Assembly (NCBI GenBank): GCA_001939145.1
Contig: LSRX01000347.1
Span: 105,513-169,512 of the forward strand
Origin: Symbiodinium microadriaticum
Lineage: Eukaryota > Sar > Dinophyceae > Suessiales > Symbiodiniaceae
Length of the DNA: 64,000 bases
Direction: 5' to 3'
Both the position numbers and the translations under genes were made by a program. How positions within the stretch are numbered: the first letter of the stretch is position 1; each line of letters starts with the position of its first letter. Below are positions 10,503 through 21,233 of this stretch, one piece after another. The notes beneath the pieces are model-generated. The model was not told the DNA's origin, made no database searches, and was given only the letters and a program-made list of their open reading frames with translations.

Positions 10503-10577
10503 TAATGTAGGGGCCTTCATTATTGTTATAGTATATTTGGCCCCAAAACCCTATTTAAGGCCCCTACTATATTACCC
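10503..10577. repeat. family B palindromic element inside an intron
   Basis: TGTAATGTAGGGGCCTTCA on the left mirrors TAAGGCCCCTACTATATTAC on the right, with inverted GGCCCCAAAACCCTATTT inside. It ends about 25 bp before the acceptor of the final RNF213-like exon, so it lies in the intron next to the splice site. Confidence 0.7.
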
Positions 10578-10601
10578 CAGAGGTTGAGCCCTCCTGCCCA
10601 G

Positions 10602-12712
10602 TGCTTCGTGGTTCTAAGGACTTGGAGGCGCTCGGAGTTCGACTGTTGGCTGGCGTTGATGGCACCATCTTACAAAACACCGAAGTTGGAGCGCAGAAGT
10701 TCGATGTAATCATCTTCAACTTCCCCCACGGAGGCACCTTTGATGACACAGCTTCAAAAATCTCATGCTCGGACCATGGTGCCCTCATCGATGGGCTGTT
10801 TGGAGGCGTGAAGTCCTCCTTGACGCCCGACGGCTACTTCTGCATGACCTTGTTGAAGAGCCAGTATACACGATGGCACATCCAGCAGCGTGCAAACAAC
10901 CAGGGCTTCCGCCTAGTCAGCGATGAGACCTTTGATCGCAATAGCTTTCCAGAGTACAGGCCTGTTTGGGGAGATGACCGTGACTTCACAAGACCTAGCC
11001 AGCCATGGCAAATCTATTCCGGGGAGGAGCCAAAGATATATCGATTCCAGCCAAAGGGGCGAAGGACAGCAGCAGCAAGTTCGGCAAACCACCCAAGCAA
11101 CACGCCAAAGCCAGTGGAGAGAGCCCTTGCAGCGGTCTTGGGCACAGTCTGCGACGAGGCTCCGCTCTTCTGCTGTCGGATGTTGCGCTTGGCGGAGAAG
11201 CCTTCGCTTCCGAAGTTGGAAAGGGAGTTCCAGTCCAAAGCGGCCTTGTCTGAGAGATACCCGCTATTGGCAGCCTGGTTGCAAGCCCGCCAAGACCTTC
11301 AACTTGCCAACAATCTGGCGGCGGTGCAAGATTGGCTCCGTTTCGTCCAGAACCACTTCGGCTTTAAGGTGGCACGGCCTGAGGCTCGCATGACGGTGTA
11401 CGAAGCTTTGCAGAAGTTGGAGGATGACCGTGGCCACAACATCGGCCAGATACCCGAAACACAAGGGACATTGACCACGGCGGCTCGTGGCCGGCAGCTC
11501 TTCGACAGATTCTGCACAGCCTGGGCCAAGTGTAGGGATGCAGGTTGCATGCAGCGCCATGGGTGCAAGAGCCTCACTCCGGTTGGCCCCATGTCGGCCA
11601 AGAGTCCATTGAGCCTGAGCTGTGCAGACGAGACCACAGAGGAGGGCTCCTATGTCTTGGCCTTGGTGAACGACCTGGCCGTTCGTCAGAACACCTTCGT
11701 TGAGACTTGCCTTGAGGTTGCGAGCCAGAGGGACGGGCCGAGCGCACGGCGGGTGCGCAGTGTCACGGAGTATTGGTTCCATCAGGGTCGGGTCTCCCTG
11801 CCCGTTGTGAAGATGCAAGACTTGGACCCCCTGCATCTGGTGCACGGGGGGCATCTCGGCCTGTCAGAGCAGCTCCCACTCGCCGGCAGTGCTGGCGCTT
11901 TGGCTGCTTGGGAAACAAACGGCTTTAGCCCAGCCGACATCGAGCGTCCTGACCTGCTCGTCTCAGGCTCGACCTGTGTCTTTGACTGGGAGCTTCTGGA
12001 GCAACAGCTAGCCGAGAAGGTCCTACAGAAGGCCGTTCATCTCGATACCTCCATTGACCCGTTCCCCTTCTCAGGGGAGGCCTTCCTGCACGGCTATGGC
12101 TTTTTGGAGGAGGCGCTGGCGCAGGTCGCGCAAGAGCCGAGTCCTGAGGAGCCCCGCCAGTTCTTGTTGGACTCGGGATCGGCGCTGAACCTCCTCTGCT
12201 CCTTGCAGGCTGCGATTGCTTCTGTCAGACGCTTGTCCCCACAGCCCGAGCTTGCGGTGTCTGACTTCTGTGCTCGATGGCTCCACGAGACACACCTCCA
12301 TCACTTGACCAGCCAATTGGAGTGTAGAGGCCTTTTGGTGAAGCATTTGGTTCACTTGTTCGAGGTCGTGGAGCTTTATGCAGCTGACGAGGCGTTGCAG
12401 CAGCACTCCCTTCCCAAGCCCTACTGTGCAGAGCTCTCCACACTCCTGCCCCAAATGAAAGTCTGGGACGGAGATGCAGCAGGCGTGGTGCTAGACGTGC
12501 TGCGGCGTGTCGTGATGCGTTTCCTGCTTCATGGTCGCACATGGGATGCTGAAGAGGAGGTGAACGCGTTTGTGGAGTATGCCATGAGGAAAATCCCTGA
12601 GCTCGACTTTCAATCTGTGTCTGGGCTGTTTGATGGTATGAAGTTGAAGCATATCAACGCAGCCATCGAGCATGCCAGGCAGCTGATGCCGAAGCCCCAT
12701 TCCGAGCAGTAG
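10602..12712 (+). CDS. BMT5-like methyltransferase fused to RNF213-type C-terminal region (final exon)
   Basis: One uninterrupted frame of 702 codons ends at TAG. There is no ATG at its start. The acceptor CTCCTGCCCAG fits a continuing exon. Residues about 1-150 match the second half of the BMT5-like/DUF2431 Rossmann methyltransferase fold: GVDGT, then FDVIIFNFPHGG (residue 34 on), HGALIDGLFGG, LTPDGYFCMTL, WHIQQRANNQGF and the FPEYRPVWGDD end. The N-terminal GDGDFSF half must be in an earlier exon. A Ser/Ala/Pro-rich linker (about 150-175) follows. Then comes a region like the RNF213 C-terminus: ERYPLLAAWLQ (about 220), VLALVNDLAVRQNTF, FDWELLEQQLAEKVL (about 460) and DPFPFSGE. The remainder is helical with no known motif. 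Upstream exons supply the RZ finger, so the product is an E3 ligase C-terminus with a methyltransferase inserted. Whether that part methylates rRNA as BMT5 does is unknown. Confidence 0.75.
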
Positions 12713-13287
12713 CAAAGTCGTGCGTTTGTCCTTGAAGCGAATCACAAGAATGCAGCGGAAACAGAGATGTTTAGAAGCGTCGTTGCAAATTGCGACTTCA
12801 CTGCTGTGCTCATGTAGCGAAGCTGCATGACGCAAGCGGTTGTTATGAACCTTCGGCACCCGCAGTCTGACTAGCAGGCGAACTTGGAGAAACGTCTCTG
12901 TTTGCACGCATTCAGTCTTGGCGGTCTCTCAGAGTGTGCTGATGAAGAACGATGGTGTAGCAAAGCTTTGCCACTTTCGTTTTGAGCTCGGCTTAGAACT
13001 GGTTAGGAGCTTCTGCGGTAGCTTTCAGTGCGAGCTGCCATGGAGTGCAGCAGATGCCGCGGCAAGATGTCATCCTCGGACTTTCCTGACCCAGTATCTG
13101 ACTGCAGCCTGGGGGCACGTCAAAGTACTTGATGGGGCGAACTCTGAAAGGAAGTTAACAGTCACAAGCAGACACCGAAGCCTAAGTGATTGCTTTCATT
13201 GCTTGACACTAATCGGGCTCCAGGCTTCAGTTTCGAGAGACGAAGATTCTTGTCCATACTTTGCGACTGAGGTGAGCATGCACCCAG
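12713..13287 (+). other. intergenic or intronic stretch, no clear gene
   Basis: A 126-codon + frame (12918-13298) and a - frame (12491-12907) are open, but neither has recognisable features. The - frame partly overlaps the end of the methyltransferase/RNF213 exon. AG|TTTCGAGAGACG near 13230 and GAG|GTGAGC near 13270 could mark a 40 nt exon, but its phase does not join the next candidate. Confidence 0.35.
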
Positions 13288-13474
13288 CATCTGCTTGACG
13301 TGCCTTGACAATCTCTTGCCCAAAGACAAGCACTTGTCAGGCTCGTGGATTCACCGCTCGTGTGTTGCAAGCAATGGAAACGTGGTCTTGCCAGGCATGT
13401 GTCCTGAATGTGGCAAGTTTCTGCCAGAATCGGAGATACAGAAAATCAGGAGGATGATGAAACATTGCAGCTAG
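13288..13474 (+). CDS. probable terminal exon with Cys/His zinc-binding pattern
   Basis: After acceptor GCACCCAG the frame reads ICLTCLDNLLPKDKH, then SGSWIHRSCVAS, VVLPGMCPECGKFLPESE and a basic end MMKHCS before TAG (13472-13474). C-x2-C, W-x-H-x2-C and C-x2-C form a plausible zinc-binding module of about 45 residues, of RING- or zinc-ribbon-like type. I cannot name the family. Upstream exons were not found, so it may belong to a gene whose other exons lie between 12.7 and 13.3 kb. It is too short and spliced to show up as a long frame. The regular Cys spacing is the main support. Confidence 0.45.
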
Positions 13475-15955
13475 CCTGAAATCGTAGCTGTGCCGTCAGT
13501 GAGCAGGTTTCTCATTATCCTGACTTGCTCTGAAAGTTGCGGAGCATAGGTAATCGGGAATGTGCTGTATTCCGCGATCTCGACCTCCTCGGTGCCAGAG
13601 AAGAAGAGGCCACACAAGCTAGACTTTGTTTGTCCATGGTCTGAAAGGGAGATGCGCTTTGGACACCCTTGGTGCTACTCTGCAAACCCGAAGCGGAGTC
13701 CCAGATTGAAGGAGAGATCTCTGCGAAGAAGAAGTGCTGTGTAGTGGATGTTTCATTGCAGCAAGCCAGGTCAAGCTCTCTAGCTCGAGGTCCGAAAGCA
13801 AATGCCCTAAGCATCGTGAACTGTTGCGCATCAGAGGCGCGAAGCCTTGCAATGAGAGTCTTTACAGCGTCGAAAGCTTCTGTGCTTTCCAGGTCAAGAG
13901 GCAACGGGATCTTGGTGTGGACTCTCTTCCACCGGAAGGCAATGTAGAGGCGCCGCGGGTGCAGACGCCCTTTGCTCGAAGGTCCTTAACCCCTGACGTC
14001 AAAGATTTTCACAGGTCCTTGTCCTGGTGCGTCTATCCCGCCTCGAAGTTTGCAGTCAGAAAGATGCACCGTGCTTTGCCATTCAGTTGAAATTCAATTG
14101 GTGAATGGGTGAAAAAGCCGCGAGACGCAGCGTTTTGTAGCGTTCTTGTCACGATTGTCGTGCTCATCGTTGTCAGTGTCGTTGTCAACATTGGTGATGA
14201 TAATTGTTCGGAGTGGAAATAAGAGTAGCTGGGGTGGTAGCAGTAATGTTCCTCGTCGCACTTCTACCATTATCGCTGCCAGCAGGTCTCCGTGCTGGAT
14301 GGCCGCCGTCTTACCCTGCTCTGACCCCAGAAGCTCTTAAGGGCTCTCTGGTGTTTTGAAGTTTGGGCATTCAGGGTTTGGTTAAAGCTTCTGGCGTTAG
14401 TGGGTAGTTCAGTTTTGCAGGTGTCGAGCTTCGGATCCGGCTCTCGTTCCAAGTGTCGGGAGGAGGGATTGGATTTTGGGTGGTCAATACGGTTAATCCA
14501 CATGCAGGCTCCGACACACAGTCATGTCGAAGACTTGGTGGATATTGAGAAGGGGTCACGTTGCTCAGGAAAGATGCATGGATTTAGTTTGAGATTTGTT
14601 GTTGCTCCACTGGCTTTGGGGGGGCTTGCTCCTTGGAGCTCTGAAGCCCTTCGGTGTTTGAAGACTAAGAGCGTTATCACAGAAGGGCTGATTTCCTCGT
14701 TGCTGCTGTTTTGAACGGCATTCGCACCAGCTCATCGTGCCTCACCATTGGCTTTCGGCACTTGAAACGAGTTCAAGCGCACGATCATTTTCGGGCCCCA
14801 AGCGCCACAAGTTACTCTTGGCCCGCAACGTGTGTGTTTGATGGACGCAGAAGTCCGCAGGCCCACAGACGTTTTGGCACCATTTTCACGAGGTTTTCTT
14901 TTCTTCGGAAGATCTAAATCGCATCTCACGACTACAGTGGACGTAAATCACGGTATAATCGAGGAACGCAGCAGCTGTCTCTAACTGCAGGTCTTCACTG
15001 AGGGTAGAGAAACTGAAAGTTTCGTTAGCTGTGGTCCCCAAGGTCTTTGTCAAAGAGGATGCGGCTCAGTGCGGTGAAGGAGAAGATAAGGAATGGCTTG
15101 AATGTACCAGAAGGCACGGGAAAGAGATTGCTAAAGGAAGCAAACTGATATTACAGCTGAGGGCGGAAGCTTAGTGCTGAAGGCTGCATAATGCTTCGGT
15201 GGTAGCACGGCAACTTGGCACACACCCTGATAGATACGTTTAGGCTTCGTGTCCAGCGTCCGGATTGGAAAGCTGCAAACATGCAGACTAAATGTCTTGC
15301 GCTTGCATGGAACCGCTCTCTAAGGCCCGTAAGCTCAACAGACACCTGCGACTCCTGCCCGCTCACAGGAAAGCAGCGGCTCCTTTTCAGAGGACGAGAC
15401 CTGACAGCCACTGGTGCTCAAAGTGTCTTCTATGGCAGAGTCTGTGGGTGAACTTTCCGAGATATTTTAGTGTGTATGACGAGCTTGGTGACGGCTCATT
15501 TGGAAAGCCCTCTTTGCAGAGAAACCTGGTTGCGATAAAAGCATTCTTTGTCTTCTCGAGCTCTGCAGGCGAACCAAGCAGACGATCCGCAGTGGAGTTC
15601 CTTAGGAGTACCGTTTGGAGAGGCAGGGCAGGGTTATCCTGTTTTTTCGGCTATCCAAGAAGGAAGATGCTTGTAATGTCTCATGAGAAAAGTACCCTAT
15701 ATTTGCATGAGGCACCAAATCGGAGCTTCTCACTTCTCGGTCCCAACACAATCGACGCAGGTGATCCAGCTCGTCATCATCATGTACGAGACTGGATCCA
15801 CCAGCTCCGCGAGCGCTGTGAGGCTTCTGCACAAGGAATAGAACCGCCACGGACCCTGCTCCCAGATTCTGAAGAACTCTTTTCTTCCCTCGACAGGAAA
15901 CCCCCACATTGCACGTTTTTTGGATACCATCGTTTGTGAAGAGTGCTTTGTTCTG

Positions 15956-15964
15956 GGAGGGAGG

Positions 15965-16014
<50 letters not shown>
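15956..16014. repeat. (GA)n microsatellite
   Basis: GGGAGGGAGGGA followed by about 22 perfect GA units. The reverse-strand translation is a false Leu/Ser run. Confidence 0.95.
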
Positions 16015-16015
<1 letters not shown>

Positions 16016-16564
16016 CTCGGCGGCGTGACAACCCGACTACACGGCACGAAACGGACCTCTCCAAGTAATCGCGAGCGGTTCTCAGACTGGAACCGAATCC
16101 GTAATCCTGCAGCTGTACTCTCCAAGCCTTCGAGACCCTGCACCCTAAACTTTCCCTAAACCTAAATAAACAAATCCGCGTGCAGGAAGCTCACGTTCGA
16201 GCTCAGTTGGACTGCTGTGCCGACGAGGTTAAAATCCGGCAAGGCCGGCTTGCTTTTGCTTGAAAACAGAAAACAAAAGTAATTGCAACGGTCATGTTCA
16301 TCATAATCGTAGTCGTGGTAGTTACAATTGTCCCGCATCTTATTATGCCTGCATGTGGAGATCCCCAAGCAGTGAAAGACCACACCAGAAGCGCCACTAC
16401 AACCAGGATGTCACGACCACCGGGCCTGTGCTGTGCTATGCTTTGGACAGGTACAAGTCACAACGCTTGCAATCTGTGAGCAGGGTCATCACCCACCCGG
16501 TCGCGGGTCCGCTATGCTTCGGAAAATACACGTCGCAACTAGTTGCTATTGGTCTTTGTCCAGC

Positions 16565-16770
16565 GGGAGGAGACCACCACGACACCAGGAGACCAGTAAG
16601 AGACCGCCGGAAGAGAACCAAAAAAAGATCACCATGACACCAAGGAGAACACCCAGGAGTCCAGCAGAAAGCAGGAGATCACCAGGACATAATCCAGAGA
16701 AGATTAGGAGATCATCAGAAGACCAACAGACACCAGGACAACAACCCACCAGCACACCACGAGAACACTG
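16565..16770. repeat. degenerate ACCAGGAGA-type repeat
   Basis: Words such as CACCAGGAGA, GAGACCA and CAGAAGACCA recur with irregular spacing. It is a decayed minisatellite. It keeps a frame open at 16433-17161 and gives it a Pro/Arg/Glu-rich middle section. Confidence 0.5.
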
Positions 16771-19700
16771 CCAAAATGCCTTTCCCCAAGTATTTGCGCA
16801 TGGAGCAGCAGGCCCGGAATGCTTCGCCCCAAGTACTGGCGCGTTTCGGGAGGAGCCGACTTGTGCTTCCCCCCATAGCTTGCCAGACCCGGAGCAAGAC
16901 CCGATATCGTTTCCCCAACTACTGCTGCGCTTCATGTTTCGAGAGCAAAAATTGCCCCCATGTCGTACTGATTGCAATGAATCAAGCCTCCTGGGGAGCC
17001 TCTCTGTACACCCAACTCAAGAACCCCATAGCGTTGCCACGCTGCCTGGCGAACTAATGATTAGCACTACTTGCAGAACTGCCTCGGATTTCATTGAAGT
17101 GTGGGCTCCGTTCGAGCTGTGCAAGCTTCGTTGTTCAATGCGAAAGGGTCTTGCTGAATGAGGATCCGGATGTTTGCCGTGTTGCGGCCCGATGCCGACA
17201 GGGTCCTCTTGCACCGCCTTTTGCCCTGTTGTTGCGGCCTTGCTTGAGAAAGCATCAAAATCCATCTAAGATGATACCTTTCCCTGAATCTTTTGAATCA
17301 TTGTGGTCGTGTCTGTGAGCTTCGCCAGTACATGGGAGAAAGCCGTGGTCTGCTTGTGCTCTGGTAATAGTCTCTGGGTTGTACCTCCAGTCTACTGGTG
17401 GTTCGATTGCCGTCAGTTGCTGGTCCGTTGGTCGCCTCTTGCTGGTGGTCGTGATCGTCCTGGTCGTGCACGCGGTGGAGCGTCTCGGGGCTCTCGTTGT
17501 GCGTATTTGCTGTGTAATTTGTCGTTGTTTGGGCATCCACGCTGGCATTCTTCCGACATCTGTGCCGCAGCAGCCTCTCACCAACCACGAGGAAGCAGGC
17601 ACTTTGGGAACGTGTGGCATGCAACCACGAACGGCTGGAGTGACCCAGTTCCGAGTTGAAGATACGTTTCAGCCGGAATCTGTCGAAACCCTCAGCCGTA
17701 GCCCCGAACCCTGCGAACCCGCGAAACCTGATCCCAAGCACCGCGCATGAATCCCCAATCCTTCCAGCCTCCCCTGCGGACAGATCACGACGCACCACCT
17801 GAACGGCAGCTGCATCCAGCTGGATAGCGCCTGCAATGTCTTGGGGGAGGTCGACTTTCAGGCGACACGGTCAAGCGGCATCACCCACGGAGGACATGCA
17901 CCCATGGCTACTGCTGCACATGTTGGAGAAGTGGCATCTAGGATTTGAAAGGAACGTCCTGAAGTTTCACGCGTTGTGGTTCAGCAGCTCTTTTTTTCAT
18001 ACTCCATGGCACAAACAGGACCGTCGTCTATTCGGAATCCGCGGCAGCTCATTACAGTCGACACCACGCTGTTGGCATCCACCTGCCGATGCTTGCCAGC
18101 CCAACGCAGAAAGTTTAGTTTTTGATTCAGAGGATCGAATCAAACACGCTTCAATAGTTTCAGCCTGAACAGTAGAAGCCCTCCAGACCCAGGACCCCCA
18201 GCCTTTGCTCAGGATACTTATTCTTCACGTTGAGCGCGTTCAAGCCTGGTGGAGTGACTTTGGAAAGCTTTCAGGCCATATCTTCGTTGTGGCAGAGTAC
18301 TTGTTCGCAGGATTGTAAGGACTTGTAGCGAGTCAAGGGCTTCGTTTCGACTTGGTTGTGGAAGAGCTCGGTCCGCATGAGTTCCGTTGAACTCATAGCC
18401 TTGAATCTTAGCATTCCGGCTGGTTTATGCTGATTCTTGAGTTCCGATTATCATTGAAGCTGCGTGAATCAAAGCTGCAGTCGTATCATGTGTAGTGCAG
18501 TCGTGTTTACTGCACACCCCTGGAGAACCCATCGGTGCGGCTGAAGAACGCCGTCAGTATGCAGCAGCTGGCAAGCTACAATGCTAGTCGGTCTGGTCGT
18601 GAAGAGGCGTGGGATGTCGACTGGCAGTTTGCAAAATCCGAGACATGAGAGTGCTTTAACATGTTTTTGCGCTATCGCAATTGGTGAGGCAGTGGTTCTT
18701 TGCTGTGCAGTCAAAGACCAAATCAGTGGCAACTGGCGGGTACAAGAAACTGGCGTGCGAAGCGACGGCAACGCGAAGCTTGCCTGGTGAAAGGGGAGAG
18801 GTTTGGGAAAGCTTTTAGTAGTAGATCCGAAATCTGAAGCCTAATCCGAAACGAATCATTGACCATGCTGAGGAAAATGTATGGCCCGCTTCATACCACT
18901 GTCCGGCAGCTCGTTGAACCCCCAGCGGCATAAACGCTTCGTGGAGTTCTGCTGCAATACACAGGACTTTATGATGCAAAGAACTTTGCGCGAACGCTAA
19001 GGTTCTGGGTGGCAAGGTCTGAGTGATGCTACGAAGACAATGTGCTTTGGGAAATGACGCATTGAAATCTTCCATTTGCTGCTTGCTTAGTGACCGGTCC
19101 GGCTCCCTTGACTGCAAGGTGGGTGAACTTCTGTATCATTATGCAACATCTAGCCCGAAGCCCGTCAGCGCTAAATCCACCTTCTTGAAGGGGTTACTCA
19201 AGCTGATGGCTCAGACAGAGCTAATCCGCTCTCCATTGTGCGCTGGGGGCACAGATGGCTCAGCTATCTGACTATGATAGCACGGTGAAGCTCCTCTTGC
19301 CAGCTTTACAACTCAGAGACATCTTTGTCTTTCATTCTGATGTGGACCTATTGCTGTGTTTACTGTTTGTTTAGCGGTCATGCGGACGCTATCACAATCC
19401 AAAATGCTTCGAAGTTCGTGCTTGAAGGTGTAACTACGATCTTCAGTAGGGAGAAATCTGCAAACAACAGAATGTGCAAACATTGTTTTGTTTGTTGTTC
19501 TACCCGCCCCCCTTCCGTTTTCATGGTTTGGGCTTCAAATTGAATCAGCTCACAGAGTTTTGGTTTTGGTAGCTAGATAGGATGCTTGTTTCCGTGTCAG
19601 GGTTCTGACGTGAAAGCTTCGGATTGTGGCACCGTGATCGTGGTCGTTGTGAGTGAGGTATTTGTTTTTTGGAATTCATGCCAGGAAGCATACCTTCCGG

Positions 19701-20140
19701 GTTCTTTGGGACATCGGCTGTGCAAGGCTTCAGAGGTCAGCCGCGCTAATGAAGAGCAGTGCACAAAGCTGCTTCAATGGGTGAATTGCAGAGGTTTGGA
19801 TAAACACAACAAGCGCAAGGGGTTCAACCTTCCAGATGGCATGGGCAAGCGGTCGCACAGCTCAATGACGAGTCCACTGCCGCTCAGCACATTCTTACCT
19901 AGTAATCCAAGAATTCACTTCGTCAAGCCCAGAATCCGAGCACCCCGATTTCGCCATAGAGTGCCAACACAGAGCAGGGATTCGAGGAGGAGGTGCAGGG
20001 CGGGGGGGAGGCCTGCAGTTGAATCCTTCACACCTTTGGCGTGCATGCCCGGCTTCAGCCACAGAGTCGGCTCTGGCCACAAGGCATTGCTCATAGACGA
20101 CTCATAGACTTGTCTTCGAAACCCAATCTGAGAGAAAGCT

Positions 20141-20431
20141 ATGTCGATGGTAGCAGCCGCTGCTCGATGTCTGGCCATTGTGGTCTACGTGCCCTTTGCT
20201 GCAGCGATCCGCAATTCGCAGGACTCGCAGCACGCAGTGGATGTGGAGGATTCAGACATGCAGCAGGCAGTGGACGTGGAGGATGTGCACAATCCGGACA
20301 GAGATTGGTACAGCCACAACTTACCGAATTTTGAGTATCACCATGCTCCTGCAATCCGCTATCTCGACGCAGAGGATATAGACAAGGCGCAGATGATGGA
20401 AGGCATCGCTTGTTTTTGCAAGAAGGCTCGG
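20141..20431 (+). CDS. secreted cysteine-rich protein, exon 1 (signal peptide)
   Basis: The exon starts at ATG TCG ATG GTA and encodes 97 codons. The first 22 residues form a signal peptide: MSMVAAAARC, then the hydrophobic LAIVVYVPFAAA with an AxA-type cleavage site before I-R. Next come two copies of an acidic motif, HAVDVEDSDM and QAVDVEDVHN, then a Tyr/His/Asp-rich region and CFCKKAR. The exon ends CGG|GTGTGA, and joining to exon 2 at phase 0 keeps the frame. Reading on gives TGA two codons later. I do not recognise the family. The secretory signal and Cys pairs suggest an extracellular or vacuolar protein. Confidence 0.65.
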
Positions 20432-20505
20432 GTGTGAACCTTGCACAGTCCAAATTCTAACTGTTTTCTTTTTTGTGTGTGTGTGTGCGTGTCCGTTCTT
20501 GCCAG
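20432..20505 (+). other. intron 1 of the secreted protein gene
   Basis: A 74 nt GT-AG intron from GTGTGA to CTTGCCAG with a pyrimidine- and GT-rich 3' half. The triplet GTG occurs at both the first intron bases and the first bases of exon 2. Confidence 0.6.
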
Positions 20506-21164
20506 GTGGATTTTGTCACCGACTGCCCCTCGATCAAGAATCCAGAGGATGTGGAAGTCAACGACGGAAAAGAGGATCCCAGCCACTTCCGCTGGTATCA
20601 TGCAGACCAAGATCTTTGCTGCAAGATGGCTTTTACATTCAGCATGACGTGGGTTGGCTGGGGCTACAAGCGCCAGACCACGGTGGACTTGTGTGTTTCA
20701 GAGGTGAGGCCTCACGCAAGCGACGAATGCTGCCATCTCAAAGACAAGAGTGGAGAGATCGGTGTACATGTTCACCAAACCAAGTCGTTCCTATACTTGG
20801 AGGCCTACAAAAGCTACGAGACTCCATGGTCCGGTATCGTCCGCACTTTCTACAAGAGCAAGCCCCAGTTCGAGTTGGAGGAAGTCACTGGGTCTGCAGA
20901 CCACACAGGCAAGGCAGTGGAGGCTGACACAGCGCGCGCCTTCCTGCAGAACATCCAGGACACAGGCCGTTGGACGAATGGTTTCGAGTGTGATTCCACA
21001 GTCTCCGGGAGTTCGTGCCTTCTTAGGCAGGCTTCAGCGACCCAGTGCTGCTGCCACCAAGCAAGCATCGCGCCTGCCAGGCGCTGTCTGCCAGTCGATG
21101 GAGCCCCCGATCAGGTTCAGCCTGTTTCCTGGTCGGTTGAGAAGTTGTTTGGACAACTCGACAT
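20506..21164 (+). CDS. secreted cysteine-rich protein, exon 2
   Basis: Encodes 219 codons plus two bases, starting VDFVTDCPS. Cysteines occur as singles and clusters: DLCCKM, DLCVSE, DECCHL, FECDST, SSCLL, QCCCHQ, RRCLPV. Aromatic and acidic residues are frequent (SFLYLEAYKSYETPW, KPQFELEE). No transmembrane segment follows the signal peptide. If read past 21164 the frame stops at TAG (21178-21180). Splicing at AT|GTTTAT instead joins exon 3 in phase. The alternative is that the gene ends at 21180 with a 348-residue product and exon 3 belongs elsewhere. Confidence 0.6.
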
Positions 21165-21233
21165 GTTTATGAAATCATAGCGAGCGGCCGTCATGACATG
21201 AAATCATAGCGAGCGGCCGTCATGACAGTACAG
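21165..21233 (+). other. intron 2 containing a 29 bp tandem duplication
   Basis: A 69 nt predicted intron from GTTTAT to AGTACAG. Most of it is two perfect copies of a 29 bp unit beginning GAAATCATAGCGAGCGGCC. Without splicing both copies would introduce TAG. With splicing the split codon becomes ATT. Confidence 0.5.

Larger units (their letters stand above)
7322..10601 (+). other. large intron region(s) of the RNF213-like gene
   Basis: About 3.3 kb separates the exon ending at 7321 from the final large exon. It holds a possible small exon (7807-7905), telomere-type tracts (8213-8440, C-rich, and 8560-8600, G-rich), a family C palindrome (9287-9392), a purine-rich tract (9870-9925) and a family B element (10503-10577). 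The first half of the methyltransferase domain, with the expected GDGDFSF-like SAM motif, should be encoded here, but I could not find it. A stretch at 10386-10444 reading KTSFETSSASARLQQ resembles the strand after that motif. I could not join it to the final exon in phase. Confidence 0.4.
13475..20140. other. long stretch without a convincing gene
   Basis: Several frames of 100-240 codons exist here on both strands (for example + 15292-15939, + 16433-17161, - 13515-13904, + 17379-17750). None shows a recognisable domain, and most overlap an open frame on the other strand. GC content stays near that of the gene region, so diverged or unrecognised exons may be present. Repeats noted are the (GA)n tract at 15956-16014 and a degenerate CACCAGGAGA-rich stretch at 16565-16770. 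Confidence 0.4.

Noticed and set aside
15292-15939. Frame reading YDELGDGSFG and then LVAIK, resembling a protein kinase glycine loop and catalytic Lys
   Set aside because: The spacing between the two motifs is too short, no other kinase motif follows, and possible splice sites do not repair it. Probably chance.
16433-17161. 242-codon + frame
   Set aside because: Its middle is a decayed ACCAGGAGA-type repeat and its ends match nothing. The opposite strand is also open.
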